Source: Legionella moravica DSM 19234
Lineage (GTDB): Bacteria; Pseudomonadota; Gammaproteobacteria; Legionellales; Legionellaceae
Assembly (NCBI RefSeq): GCF_000423305.1
Contig: NZ_AUHS01000018.1
Span: 1 to 64,000 of the forward strand
Reading direction: 5' to 3'
Length of the DNA: 64,000 bases
The position numbers were made by a program, and so were the translations under genes. A model generated the notes under the pieces. The model was given only the letters and a program-made list of their open reading frames with translations. It did no database searches and had not been told where the DNA came from. Positions 1-8,217 of this stretch are shown in pieces. Every line of letters begins with the position of its first letter. Position 1 is the stretch's first letter.

Positions 1-270
1 CCCTATCCCAGGAAAACGTTGATTGAAATAGCGACCACACGCAGGACAATAATACTTATGCGCTTTGATACACAAGTAACTCCGACGCAAGCCAATCGAC
101 TCATGGCGGATTCGCCTTATGAAACTGTCTTTTTTACGTAACTTCTTATTACCACAATGAATACAGCGAACAACACAACGATAGGTGACTTCGATAAAAA
201 CCGGGTTCTCTCCACTTACTTTTTTAATAGAATATCCAGGTAAATTTAGGATACAATCTTTCTTAGGCAT
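1..270 (-). CDS. ISL3-family transposase, N-terminal part (runs off the window)
   Basis: Ninety codons are open from an ATG at 270 to the window edge, so the 3' part is outside. The protein begins MPKKDCILNLPGYS and carries the zinc-finger layout of ISL3-family transposases: CIHCG near residue 48, then RRIRHESIGLR, then CPACGRYFNQRFPGI at about residues 75-90. This N-terminal zinc and HTH region binds the element ends; the DDE catalytic part lies beyond the edge. A candidate terminal repeat lies 63-82 bp upstream. It may be an intact element; only the left part is visible. Confidence 0.85.
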   Translation of the reverse strand, partial: MPKKDCILNLPGYSIKKVSGENPVFIEVTYRCVVRCIHCGNKKLRKKDSFIRRIRHESIGLRRSYLCIKAHKYYCPACGRYFNQRFPGIG

Positions 271-302
271 TTTAATCTTCCTTTTGACCGTCAAATCAAA
301 GG

Positions 303-318
303 GTTAGTCTAGACTAAC
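303..318. promoter_or_regulatory. 16-bp perfect palindrome upstream of the ISL3 transposase
   Basis: GTTAGTCTAGACTAAC is a perfect palindrome lying 33-48 bp upstream of the transposase start codon, between it and the putative element end. The position suits an autoregulatory operator for the transposase; that role is inferred. Confidence 0.4.
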
Positions 319-332
319 TTGATTAAAATGCC

Positions 333-352
333 CCTTTATTTGGGGTAGAGCC
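333..352 (-). repeat. Candidate ISL3 terminal inverted repeat
   Basis: Read on the minus strand from 352, the sequence starts GGCTCTACCCCAAATAAAGG. ISL3-family ends commonly begin GGCTCT, and this one sits at the expected short distance upstream of the transposase start. The other end and any 8-bp target duplication lie outside the window. Confidence 0.55.
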
Positions 353-1149
353 GTATTTAAGCCCTTTTGTGACCAAAACGTGACTTAGCAACCCAATTTA
401 ATGTATAAATCACAACTTTTTTGTATATTTATTCTACCATAAACTGGTTAGAGCACTTGGATAAATTTGGAGCTCCCCCTAACAAAGAGGTATTTCTCAC
501 CTTAAATGTATTGATTATTAAGAAGTAAAAGAATTTGTTGTCTATCTTTAATATATAATATACAAACTCAATCAAGCAAATAACCATTTGACCGTATTTT
601 CTTATATTAAAAAAATTAAAAACACTAATTTCATTAATGTTTTTTTTGATATTGAAAAACGAATTTTTACAAAAATATTTTTAGGACTGCTTATCTCAAT
701 TTCTAAATTCATGCTACTTACACCTATAAAAAATTTTAATAATAAGTGAGCAAATTCTTGATAAGTAGCCTGTAATAGTACTAAGCACCTTATTGTCTGC
801 CGCAGCGCAAGAGGTGAGTGCGGCAGACAATAAGGTGCTTAGACCCTAAATAACTTAAGTTATTGTTTTTAAAATAATTTTAATACTCATTAAAAGAGCA
901 ATATATTCTCCATACGCTACAGTAAATAATCTGTTTACCATGATGTAAAAATATATTTTCAAATTGGCCTCGTGCTCTGGAACTTGCGTCATTTTAAAAT
1001 GGCTCCATTAAGTGGTGATTGACATTCTTCCAGGGCTTAAATTGCTGGTATCCATAATTTTAAATCCTTCTATTTTAGATTGAGCAACAAACGGTATAAG
1101 AAGAAAAATTCTTTGATCGTTGATTAAATAATTCTCATCTATGCTGGAA
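353..1149. other. AT-rich stretch without a recognisable gene
   Basis: No reading frame here has both length and coding character. It is very AT-rich from about 520 to 760, contains the perfect inverted repeat at 781-842, and grades at about 1000-1150 into sequence next to the decayed IS6 element. I see no tRNA or other RNA gene. Confidence 0.6.
781..842. repeat. Perfect 24-bp inverted repeat with 14-nt loop
   Basis: The left arm 781-804 (CTAAGCACCTTATTGTCTGC followed by CGCA) is exactly complementary to the right arm at 819-842, with the 14-nt loop 805-818 between them. No T-run follows on either side, so it does not look like an ordinary intrinsic terminator. It could be the footprint of a palindromic mobile element or a structured site; there is no gene within 300 bp. 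Confidence 0.85.
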
Positions 1150-1349
1150 TAATATTGTCCCCGATGAGCCGTCATTTCTTCCAAATCACGATAGCTAATA
1201 CCATATTTGCAATATCAAAGTACACATTGCATAATCACTTCGCCATGAAAATGGTGCCATTTAAAGTCTGTTGGTTAGTACTGTGCCATACGTTACTCCC
1301 TTTCTTTAATGGGTTAAGTATAGTTCAGGTCCATTTTTGCAACGGAGCT
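1150..1349 (-). pseudogene. Decayed IS6-family transposase (5' end only)
   Basis: On the minus strand, from an ATG at 1289, the frame reads FKWHHFHGEVIMQCVL, stop, then YCKYGISYRDLEEMTAHRG. This is the N-terminal signature of IS6-family transposases (FKWRHF..., YGISYRDLEEM). Two in-frame stops and loss of everything after about residue 40 show that it is dead. The sequence CTCCGTTGCAAAAATGG just upstream (about 1331-1349) resembles the GTTGCAAA-containing terminal repeat of IS6 elements, so the element end is probably at about 1349. The neighbouring effector-like gene starts 12 bp beyond it. Confidence 0.75.
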
Positions 1350-1360
1350 AAGAGAAATAT

Positions 1361-2539
1361 ATGCTGTCAACTCGCTTTATGAAGACTGAATCAGACTCAC
1401 AATTTCAAAGAGGAGACAGGAGTACATGGGTCGTCAATGAGTTTCGCGATCCTCTTCCTCTTTCTGAATTACAGCCAGATACTTTTGTGAATCTTGATGG
1501 TGAAATGAAACTGCTGTCCCAGCTTTCTCTGATAGGAGCAGGGATATTAATTTGCGGAGGTTGCACCAGTGTTTTTGATTTTAGCAAGGGATTATTCAAT
1601 CCTGATTTGATAGAAGCTCTTCTTACTTATCCTCAAATTTATTATGTAGATCACAATAGGAAACTTCACACCTGCATGAGATTTGAACTTTTTTTCTCTA
1701 CACAGAGTGTACGGGATAAATTTATAAAATCCCTGCCAAACTCTGCTCATGTATATCCTAATACAATTCACAGCTATTACTCTGATACTCAAATAAAGGC
1801 AACAATATTGACCAAATCAAGAGAATCTTATATCGAAGTTATAAATAAAATGCTCGAGTTTCCTGAAGCCATGCTAAAAGCAGATCAAATATTGAATGAC
1901 CGTTATTTTGGTTTTGATAGCAAGGTTTTTGTGAAAGATACCCCATCTTTAGATGAAGCTTCACATGCCATCAATAATGCATCAACAATAGCATCTAATC
2001 TGATTGACTCCGTAATAAGCAATACTACTTCAACACCCGAAATAACATTTGTCGAACCGAGTGAAGCATCCCTTGAGCTTGCACAACTTCACCCTTCCAG
2101 GAGCAGCTCACCAGAATCGGTTGATACGAAGGTCCATCCCAATGACTCAACACAAAATTTAGTTTTAGTCCAGGCATTAATTGCAGTTCAACAAGATAAG
2201 GCACATGCTGAAATTGCGTCTCCTCACATTGATGAGCCCTGTTCATCAGAGTTAGTCAGCTTACATATCAGAAATCAGGAACCAGACTCAGAATTAACCT
2301 TACCTGAACTTTGTAAAAAAACAACCGAGCTTGACCCGCTTCTTTGTGATACACACAGCTCGGATATCACACCTGATGATAATGGTAATTTAAAAAGTGG
2401 ATTAATTAAAAACAGTATTTTCACTACCATACGCGATAATACATCCAATCATCATCGTGCACCTCCTTCAAGCCAACGATTACCTACAAATCAAGAGACT
2501 TTAATGACAAAGTGTTTCGGAGGTTGTTCTCTCTTATAA
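1361..2539 (+). CDS. Putative effector with C-terminal CaaX prenylation box
   Basis: The 392-aa protein has no domain I recognise. Residues 40-190 look globular; residues 200-370 are low-complexity, Ser/Thr/Glu-rich and probably disordered. It ends ...CFGGCSLL: Cys389-Ser-Leu-Leu is a CaaX box with Leu in the last position, which favours geranylgeranylation, and Cys385 could be an additional palmitoylation site. Bacteria have no prenyl transferases, but several Dot/Icm effectors of Legionella carry CaaX boxes and are lipidated by the host, so an effector role is inferred. The start is uncertain: ATG 1361 has only a weak upstream GGAG at 13 nt spacing and lies 12 bp from an IS6 end, so the true 5' end or promoter may have been replaced by the insertion. 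Confidence 0.7.
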   Translation: MLSTRFMKTESDSQFQRGDRSTWVVNEFRDPLPLSELQPDTFVNLDGEMKLLSQLSLIGAGILICGGCTSVFDFSKGLFNPDLIEALLTYPQIYYVDHNRKLHTCMRFELFFSTQSVRDKFIKSLPNSAHVYPNTIHSYYSDTQIKATILTKSRESYIEVINKMLEFPEAMLKADQILNDRYFGFDSKVFVKDTPSLDEASHAINNASTIASNLIDSVISNTTSTPEITFVEPSEASLELAQLHPSRSSSPESVDTKVHPNDSTQNLVLVQALIAVQQDKAHAEIASPHIDEPCSSELVSLHIRNQEPDSELTLPELCKKTTELDPLLCDTHSSDITPDDNGNLKSGLIKNSIFTTIRDNTSNHHRAPPSSQRLPTNQETLMTKCFGGCSLL

Positions 2540-2730
2540 ATGGGTGCGGTTCCCTTAAAGCAACAAAAACCCCTTGAGTCAAGCTGGTGGGCACGCTTCG
2601 CTTTGGCCAAAATTTTGGGTGAGTTTTTGCTGATGCTCTTTCCGTCCACTGTTCCTCACTATCAGTCCTAATATAGACCTAATACTGATAAAGTATACAT
2701 TTGTTTCTGATTCCCATTATTTCGATGATT

Positions 2731-3015
2731 TTATTTATTTTTAAATTTTTTAAGCCGCACTACTTTAAATTTATATGGAACAACAGATTTCATGGCACTT
2801 ATTGTATATATTTGGCTGAGATGTAATTTATCACTCGTCTTTATTTCTACAAATTGTACATCACCATCTCTGATTAAAATTAAACCAGGCCAACCAGCCC
2901 TGTATTTATAGGGATCTTCTGAAAATTTGATGGCAATATTTTTCATGTGGTTTCGATTTATTGAATTGTAAAAATCACTTGCAAATTTTATTGTTAATTC
3001 TGGATATAAACGTGT
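2731..3015 (-). pseudogene. VRR-NUC nuclease fragment, 5' truncated
   Basis: The frame is open from the arsA junction (about 3015) to the stop at 2731. The C-terminal part reads GWPGLILIRDGDVQFVEIKT, then SDKLHLSQ, matching VRR-NUC domains (GWPDL...VE.KTtDKLh.sQ). The E-x-K and Gln positions are present, but the Asp of the usual GWPDL motif is Gly here. The only internal Met (2946) has no ribosome binding site, and open coding-like sequence continues upstream of it to the junction. It is best read as the 3' end of a phage- or island-type nuclease gene joined to a broken arsA. Confidence 0.65.
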
Positions 3016-3455
3016 CCGGTTGGTGCGGTATCGAAAATAATATGTTCGTAATCAGCTGTCAGTGCGGTGTCAGTGAGCAGTGCGGTGAACTCGTCAAAAG
3101 CTGCAATTTCAGTAGTACAGGCACCAGACAATTGCTCTTCCATACTCTTGACTACAGAGTCCGGCAGAACGCCACGAACTGGATTTATAATTCTATCACG
3201 ATAGGCTTGCGCAGCCGATTCTGGATCAATTTCCAACGCATAGAGGCCTGCTACTGTTGGGATTGCGGTGATTTGATTACCTATACTGACACCAAAAACT
3301 TGCCCCACATTGGAAGCAGGATCAGTACTGACCAGCAATATACGCTTATTCGTTTCAACAAGTTGCACTGCAGTGGCGCAAGCTATCGATGTTTTTCCTA
3401 CTCCACCTTTACCAGTAAAGCATAGGAAGCGTGGTGGTTGTTGTAGAAATTTCAT
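2994..3455 (-). pseudogene. arsA: Truncated arsenite-efflux ATPase ArsA
   Basis: The N-terminal 150 or so residues of an ArsA/GET3-type ATPase: MKFLQQPPRFLCFTGKGGVG with the deviant Walker A GKGGVGKTS at residues 14-22, STDPASNVGQVFG switch I, and DTAPTGH switch II. After TGH the protein diverges (VYIQN, stop) where the family continues TLRLL and a second half, so more than half of the expected length is missing. I chose ATG 3455 because GGGAGG lies 7-8 nt upstream; a start 21 nt earlier would place this ribosome site inside the gene. It is the last gene of the arsenic operon. ACR3 can export arsenite without ArsA, so resistance need not be lost. Confidence 0.85.
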
Positions 3456-3527
3456 CAGCTTGCCTCCCTGTTTCAATAACCACTGCTGGAGCAGCTACTG
3501 AATGATTTCAATATTAGATTAGAGCGC

Positions 3528-4586
3528 TTACTTATCAGTTGTTCTTAAAAACCAGCGCTTTCGTAACCAAAATGCAACATTCACCAGTAAAATAAGAACT
3601 GGTACTTCAACAAGTGGCCCAATGACCGTTGTAAAAGCAATGGCAGAATTAAGCCCAAAAGTGGCAATTGCAACAGCAATGGCCAATTCAAAATTATTAC
3701 TGGCTGCGGTAAATGAAGCTGCCGTTGTCTTTTCATAACTGGCACCAATGAGCTTTCCCATCGCAAAACTGACAAAAAACATCACCACAAAATAAATGGC
3801 CAATGGAATGGCAATGCGTAGGACATCAAGTGGAAGTTGCAATACCATAGCGCCTTTCAAAGAAAACATCGCAAGAATCGTAAAAAGCAGTGCAATCAAG
3901 GTAATGGGAGAAATTTTGGGTAAAAAAATGGTTTCATACCAGGTTAACCCTTTTCTTTTTATCAATACAAAACGAGTCAGAAATCCTGCAAAAAAAGGAA
4001 TGCCCAGATAAATAAAGACGCTTTGGGCAATCGTCATAAAATTGATGTGGACTATTTGCCCACTCATGCCAACAATAGGTGGCAAGACAGTTAGAAAAAA
4101 CCAGGCATAGACACTGAAGAACAGCAGTTGAAAAATACTGTTAAATGCCACTAAGGCTGCAACGTACTGATTGTCCCCTTCTGCCAACTGATTCCAGACA
4201 ATCACCATAGCAATACAGCGAGCTAGCCCAATAAGAATAAGCCCAGTCATGTATTCGGGATATCCATGTAAAAACAAAACAGCGAGACCAAACATGAGAA
4301 ATGGTCCGATGAGCCAATTTTGAAGCAATGACAACAGGAGAATTCGCCAGTCTTTGAATATCAGTGGTAGTTCTTCATATTTTACCCGGGCTAATGGAGG
4401 ATACATCATTAAAATCAGACCAATCGCAATAGGAATATTGGTGGAGCCAATTGACAGGGAGTTTAAACATTGTGGTGCGCTGGTAAAGAGTGAGCCGATA
4501 ACGACACCAGAAGCCATCGTCATGAAAATCCATAAGGTTAAATATCTATCTAAAAATGCAAGGCGGCGAGTGCTACAAGTGGTCAT
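3528..4586 (-). CDS. acr3: ACR3-family arsenite permease
   Basis: The 352-aa polytopic protein has about ten membrane segments, the usual length for bacterial ACR3. The family signature [20 protein letters not shown] is present, with the essential Cys at about residue 122. It exports As(III), as a thiol-reactive trivalent anion or acid, across the inner membrane using the proton gradient. Its ATG overlaps the arsC stop by 4 nt (ATGA), indicating translational coupling in the arsR-arsI-arsC-acr3-arsA operon. Function follows directly from the family. Confidence 0.95.
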   Translation of the reverse strand: MTTCSTRRLAFLDRYLTLWIFMTMASGVVIGSLFTSAPQCLNSLSIGSTNIPIAIGLILMMYPPLARVKYEELPLIFKDWRILLLSLLQNWLIGPFLMFGLAVLFLHGYPEYMTGLILIGLARCIAMVIVWNQLAEGDNQYVAALVAFNSIFQLLFFSVYAWFFLTVLPPIVGMSGQIVHINFMTIAQSVFIYLGIPFFAGFLTRFVLIKRKGLTWYETIFLPKISPITLIALLFTILAMFSLKGAMVLQLPLDVLRIAIPLAIYFVVMFFVSFAMGKLIGASYEKTTAASFTAASNNFELAIAVAIATFGLNSAIAFTTVIGPLVEVPVLILLVNVAFWLRKRWFLRTTDK

Positions 4587-5008
4587 GATAACAACTCCTG
4601 TTCTATTCGTAGCTTAAGTTGATTAAATACCGCCTCAAATGCTGCGTTGATTTCAATTTCGGATCCTTCTATTTTAGTAGGATCAGGGATACTCCAGTGG
4701 AGTTTCTTGGGTTGTCCTGGAAAAATGGGACAGCTCTCACTAGCTGCCTGATCACAGACTGTAATAACTAAATCAATTGATTGTGATTCAAATTCATTCC
4801 ATGATTTACTGCGTCCTGCGTTACATTGGATTCCATGGCGTGCAAGAGTTTCAATCGCTTTTGGATGCACGTTGCCAATCGGAGCGCTACCTGCGCTAAA
4901 AGCTAGATAATGCTCATTGGAATAATGGTTGGTTATCGCTTCCGCTATAATTGACCGACATGAGTTTCCGGTGCAAAGAAATAGTAACTTAATAGGCTTA
5001 GTATTCAT
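4583..5008 (-). CDS. arsC: Arsenate reductase, low-molecular-weight phosphatase fold
   Basis: The 141-aa protein begins [26 protein letters not shown] is the C-x5-R phosphate/arsenate-binding loop, and further Cys residues follow in [14 protein letters not shown], the arrangement of thiol-cascade ArsC enzymes. It reduces As(V) to As(III) for export by ACR3. I use ATG 5008 because its first A is the last base of the arsI stop (TAATG), giving tight coupling; a TTG nine bases upstream is the only longer alternative. The reductant (thioredoxin or glutaredoxin) cannot be told from sequence. Confidence 0.95.
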   Translation of the reverse strand: MNTKPIKLLFLCTGNSCRSIIAEAITNHYSNEHYLAFSAGSAPIGNVHPKAIETLARHGIQCNAGRSKSWNEFESQSIDLVITVCDQAASESCPIFPGQPKKLHWSIPDPTKIEGSEIEINAAFEAVFNQLKLRIEQELLS

Positions 5009-5478
5009 TACCCACAACAGCCAGTTTTTTTTGGTTTCGTATCACAACAAGCAGTCGAGGTATTTTGGCCAGGTATTGAGCAAGAACCCTCTGATATCTT
5101 TTCTCCAGAAAAAAACTGAGCGTCTTCCATAGTATGATAGGCTTCCCATGCAATTCCTGAAGGATCATTTACCCAAGATTTCTCCGATTTGGCATAACAA
5201 CAAGTCGTCTCACCATCACTATGAGTTGAAATATTGGCTTGAGAAAACTGCTTTCTCAAGGCATCTAATTCAGTAGCATCATCTACTTGTATACCTAAAT
5301 GTTCCACACCATGTTTGGCTGTGCGAGTTGAAATAGCGAAGTTAATACGAGGATCTTCCAGCATCCATTTGGCATAATCGGATTTTACTTTTACCGGTTC
5401 GGCTCCAAACAAGGCATTATAGAAACGAATGCTATCAGCAAGATTGTTAACACCAATGTGAATATGAAAACGTTTCAT
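5008..5478 (-). CDS. arsI: ArsI/CadI-type VOC-family C-As lyase
   Basis: The 156-aa vicinal-oxygen-chelate protein has MKRFHIHIGVNNLADSIRFY at the start, KWMLEDPRINFAIS, EHLGIQVDD and a central GETTCCYAKSEKSW; the CC pair is the thiol site that binds trivalent organoarsenicals in ArsI. These enzymes cleave the C-As bond of methylarsenite using Fe(II) and O2, giving As(III) for ACR3. The tail has further cysteines (STACCDTKPKKTGCCG), possibly extra metalloid ligands. AAGGAG lies 6 nt upstream of the start and overlaps the end of arsR. A CadI-like cadmium-binding role is the alternative. Confidence 0.88.
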   Translation of the reverse strand: MKRFHIHIGVNNLADSIRFYNALFGAEPVKVKSDYAKWMLEDPRINFAISTRTAKHGVEHLGIQVDDATELDALRKQFSQANISTHSDGETTCCYAKSEKSWVNDPSGIAWEAYHTMEDAQFFSGEKISEGSCSIPGQNTSTACCDTKPKKTGCCG

Positions 5479-5481
5479 GAT

Positions 5482-5847
5482 TTACTCCTTTTTAGAATTA
5501 CAGCAATCAGTTAATTCAATAACCAGACAATCTCTTATTCCTGGTTGTTGAATTTGAACTTGTTGTTTACTGCAACAGTCTTGAACCATGAATGCGATAA
5601 AATCACGCATTAACTCAAAATTTGCAGAATAAAATACATAACGCCCTTGGCGATAGGACGTGACAATTCCGGCATTGGACAAATGGCTTAAGTGAAATGA
5701 TAAGGTATTATGTAAAATACCTAACTCATCGCCAATTGCGCCTGCTGGTAATCCTTCCGGTCCCGCTTGAACAAGGAGTCGAAACACTCGTAAACGCGTT
5801 TCTTGAGAAAGGGTATCAAATATTTTTAGTGAATTTTTTATGTCCAT
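5482..5847 (-). CDS. arsR: ArsR-family metalloid-responsive repressor
   Basis: The 121-aa winged-helix protein has an ArsR/SmtB fold: LSQETRLRVFRLLVQAG, then LGILHNTLSFHLSHLSNAGI (recognition helix) and the wing RQGRYVFYSANF. The As(III)-binding cysteines are not in the classical helix-3 position; Cys pairs sit near the C-terminus (VQDCCSK and LTDCCNSKKE), as in the ArsR type with C-terminal thiols. It is first gene of the operon and presumably autorepresses from the palindrome at 5849-5858. There is no Shine-Dalgarno in front of ATG 5847 (see promoter entry). Confidence 0.93.
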   Translation of the reverse strand: MDIKNSLKIFDTLSQETRLRVFRLLVQAGPEGLPAGAIGDELGILHNTLSFHLSHLSNAGIVTSYRQGRYVFYSANFELMRDFIAFMVQDCCSKQQVQIQQPGIRDCLVIELTDCCNSKKE

Positions 5848-5882
5848 AATTCTAGAATAGTAGAAGTATTTAAATTAGTCAA
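5847..5882 (-). promoter_or_regulatory. ars operon promoter and operator, probably leaderless
   Basis: On the minus strand, TTGACT (5882-5877), a 17-bp spacer and TATTCT (5859-5854) make a good sigma-70 promoter. The expected start point, about 7 nt past the -10 box, falls on or next to the A of the arsR ATG (5847). ATTCTAGAAT, a perfect 10-bp palindrome (5849-5858), overlaps the -10 box and is a natural operator position. Confidence 0.7.
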
Positions 5883-6377
5883 ATGACGCTTCCTGGCTTC
5901 ATTAAAATTCTTACCCAGCTCTTTGGTAATATGCTTTATTCATATGTCCATTGATGTTGTTACCGTCAAAATATAAGGATCCAGTTTAGTTTAAACTGTC
6001 TCGCATACTGCTGAAGCATTTTAATATCCAGTTTTTGGGACGACCTACCACTCACAGACGCTTTAAATGCTTTAATGACAATTTATTTACTAAGATAGCG
6101 GAAAGCGCCTAATACAGTTCTTTCTCTGTCAAAAATTAAGACTGTTTGACGCTCTTTTGCGAACAGAGTTTTACCTGTTTCAATATCACGCATTCTAACA
6201 GTTTGAGTATGCTCTCGTTACGAAATGCTTAAGGCTAATTGGAAAGGCGGGCATGACAGGTTTAGTTCGCTCATCCCCAAATCGGGGAGAGCACCAATCA
6301 AGAAAAAAAACCAATTTAATTGTTGCATCCTGATTTTTAATCTCGATTAAACCCATTTTATAACCAGTAATGGCATT
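5883..6377. other. Intergenic stretch with one possible gene remnant
   Basis: On the minus strand 6083-6220 a closed frame reads ...TVRMRDIETGKTLFAKERQT, ending ...GAFRYLSK, stop. It has coding-like composition but no start with a ribosome site and I do not recognise it; it may be the 3' end of a lost gene. The rest shows nothing beyond a small CCCC/GGGG hairpin near 6272. Confidence 0.35.
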
Positions 6378-7067
6378 TTATACCACTACACCTAAGAACG
6401 AGCCAATACCTGCACTTACAAACATCGCTATTGCTCCCCAAATTACAACACGAGATGCTCCCAATAATATTCGAGCACCTCCAACCTTTGCAGCCACCGC
6501 TCCGAGTAATGCCAAAAATAAAACCGCCATTATTGATACTGAAGGAATAAGATAGGCTTCAGGAACAAGAAAAATGATTAATAGCGGTAATAACGAACCA
6601 AGAGTAAAACTGCAGGCGGAAAAAATTGCTGCCTGCAGTGGACGCGCACTTGTTACTTTTGTAATACCAAGCTCATCGCGAGCATGTGTGCCTAATGCAT
6701 CCTTAGCCATCAATTGCTTTACAATTTCTTCAGCTAAATCACGCTGCAATCCACGATTCATGTAGATTGTGGTTAATTCTTCTATTTCATTCGGTAAATT
6801 TTCTTGAAGTTCTTCCTTTTCACGTTTTAAGGCAGATTTTTCGGTATCTGCTTGAGAGCTTACTGATATATATTCTCCAGCAGCCATAGACATGGCACCA
6901 GCAATTAATCCTGCAACACCTGCTACAAATATTCCATTATAAGGTGTATGCGCTGCAGCAACCCCAATCAATAAGCTCGCAGTTGAGATTATACCGTCAT
7001 TTGCACCCAATACCGCGGCACGTAACCAGCCAATTCGTTCAATTCGATGATATTCTTTATGTTGCAT
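6378..7067 (-). CDS. VIT1/CCC1-family iron/manganese transporter
   Basis: The 229-aa protein has five membrane segments in the VIT/CCC1 pattern: N-terminal GWLRAAVLGANDGIISTASL, then GAMSMAAGEYISVSSQADTE, a charged cytosolic helical stretch (residues 75-130, including EELQENLPNEIEEL), and three C-terminal membrane helices. The GANDG and MAAGEYISV motifs are family hallmarks. Members move Fe(II) or Mn(II) out of the cytosol. AGGAG lies about 11 nt upstream of the ATG. It stands alone on the minus strand between the ars operon and the cupin gene. Confidence 0.9.
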   Translation of the reverse strand: MQHKEYHRIERIGWLRAAVLGANDGIISTASLLIGVAAAHTPYNGIFVAGVAGLIAGAMSMAAGEYISVSSQADTEKSALKREKEELQENLPNEIEELTTIYMNRGLQRDLAEEIVKQLMAKDALGTHARDELGITKVTSARPLQAAIFSACSFTLGSLLPLLIIFLVPEAYLIPSVSIMAVLFLALLGAVAAKVGGARILLGASRVVIWGAIAMFVSAGIGSFLGVVV

Positions 7068-7116
7068 AGAGATCAGAACTCCTGTATAGAATCAATTTTC
7101 GTCAATTATTTTAGAG

Positions 7117-7605
7117 TTACTCTTGTGGCATATCAGATTTCTGTTTATATGCTGCATTTCTCGGTATATCAGTAGCTGAATAGACGCTAATTATTTTGAA
7201 TGGCTTCTTCGCATTGAGATTAATAAAATTATGAGGAACACCTTGAGGGATAAAAATCATATCACCCGCTGTAACCGTTGAGGTTTTGCCATTAAGAACA
7301 GATTTAGCTTGCCCCTCAACAACAAATATAACTTGGTCAAATGGATGTGTTTCGATCCCAATCTCATTGTTAGGGTTGGTTTTAGGAGTGATGTTCATGA
7401 AAACAACCTGCGCATCTTTGCCTGTCACCAGTGCTAATTTCCAGTTTTCATTCTTTTTTGCCATTTCAAAAACTTGGGGGGAAATGACCGCATTTATTTT
7501 ATTATTAACGGCCGTTTCTTTAGAACTTGCAAATAACGATGATGAGATTAGACCTGATACTAATAATGTACCGATAAAGGCTATTTTTATTCCATTTGCT
7601 CTCAT
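7117..7605 (-). CDS. Exported cupin-domain protein
   Basis: From ATG 7605 the protein is 162 aa: a Sec signal peptide (residues 1-25, MRANGIKIAFIGTLLVSGLI then SSSLFAS) followed by a single cupin. Cupin motif 1 is ETHPFDQVIFVVEGQAKSVL and motif 2 DMIFIPQGVPHNFINL, so the metal-binding His/Glu/His set is partly recognisable. ATG 7605 is chosen because GGAG lies 7-8 nt upstream and a signal peptide follows; a start 87 nt earlier would add an implausible hydrophobic tail. The substrate is unknown; periplasmic location is inferred. Confidence 0.85.
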   Translation of the reverse strand: MRANGIKIAFIGTLLVSGLISSSLFASSKETAVNNKINAVISPQVFEMAKKNENWKLALVTGKDAQVVFMNITPKTNPNNEIGIETHPFDQVIFVVEGQAKSVLNGKTSTVTAGDMIFIPQGVPHNFINLNAKKPFKIISVYSATDIPRNAAYKQKSDMPQE

Positions 7606-7760
7606 AAATGCTCTCCATAATTTACATTTGCTACTTACAATATACCAATTTATGAACCTCTTTAATACTGATAGATATATTAACCAATACAAATGACTAA
7701 GGATAAAAAAAAACTGATTAAAAAAAGAGCCATAATATCAAGTGGAATTCATTTCCAGCT

Positions 7761-7890
7761 TTATTTGTTGCGGCTCATATTTTGCACATACCAACTTACC
7801 CAAGTATGACGTACATCATGCCAACGAACATTATTAATACCTGCACCATACCTACCAATGACGCAAAAATAAGGCAGGGATTTAGTCCGC
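7761..7890 (-). pseudogene. Tyrosine recombinase (integrase) C-terminal remnant
   Basis: On the minus strand the frame reads NNVRWHDVRHTWVSWYVQN, then MSRNK, stop. WHDLRHTWASWHVQNG is the box II (H-x-x-R) motif of phage/island integrases. Everything upstream is missing, as is the catalytic Tyr region downstream. It marks this place as a former integration site. Confidence 0.7.
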
Positions 7891-7911
7891 AGCGTAGTGA
7901 CCCATTTGATG

Positions 7912-7974
7912 TTCCCGATCGGGAATATTTTATGGGATTTTATTCAAACAGGATATAAAATTACCGTACGGGAA
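7912..7974 (+). promoter_or_regulatory. Two HipB-type operator sites
   Basis: TTCCCGATCGGGAA (7912-7925) is a perfect palindrome. TTACCGTACGGGAA (7961-7974) is the same site with one arm mismatch; both are followed by TATT and are 49 bp apart. They lie just upstream of the hipB start at 7987, with TATAAA near 7955 as a possible -10. Paired inverted operators upstream of hipBA are the known autoregulation scheme. Confidence 0.7.
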
Positions 7975-7986
7975 TATTGGAAGAAA

Positions 7987-8217
7987 ATGATGATTCAATC
8001 TCCGGAACATCTGGGACGTTATATTCGGAAAGTTCGTAAAGAACTTGAAGTTACCCAAAAAGATTTGGCTTTGACTGCCGGCACAGGATTGCGTTTCATT
8101 ATTGATTTGGAAAATGGAAAGCCCACTTGCCAAATTGGAAAAATGCTTCAAGTACTGCAAGTACTCGGGATTCAACTCAACCTGTCTCATTCTGAATTCG
8201 AAAATGAACAATCATAA
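7987..8217 (+). CDS. hipB: HipB-like HTH antitoxin
   Basis: The 76-aa XRE-family protein reads MMIQSPEHLGRYIRKVRKEL and then EVTQKDLALTAGTGLRFIID (helix-turn-helix) LENGKPTCQIGKMLQVLQVL. This is the HipB pattern. ATG 7987 follows GGAAG at 4 nt (ATG 7990 is also possible); the open frame further upstream runs through the operators and is not coding. It overlaps the hipA start by 14 nt. The partner toxin gene is broken, so only DNA-binding activity may remain. Confidence 0.85.
   Translation: MMIQSPEHLGRYIRKVRKELEVTQKDLALTAGTGLRFIIDLENGKPTCQIGKMLQVLQVLGIQLNLSHSEFENEQS

Noticed and set aside
960-1150. Possible relation between minus-strand SNLSPGRMSI (about 1020-1070) and SNLNPGKSFI (about 12110-12150)
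   Set aside because: Only about ten residues resemble each other, too short to call a shared repeat or gene family.
1155-1382. 75-codon plus-strand frame upstream of the CaaX gene
   Set aside because: It is antisense to the IS6 transposase remnant and has no ribosome site.
2961-3501. Plus-strand frames over the ars region
   Set aside because: They are antisense to arsA, which has a P-loop and switch motifs.
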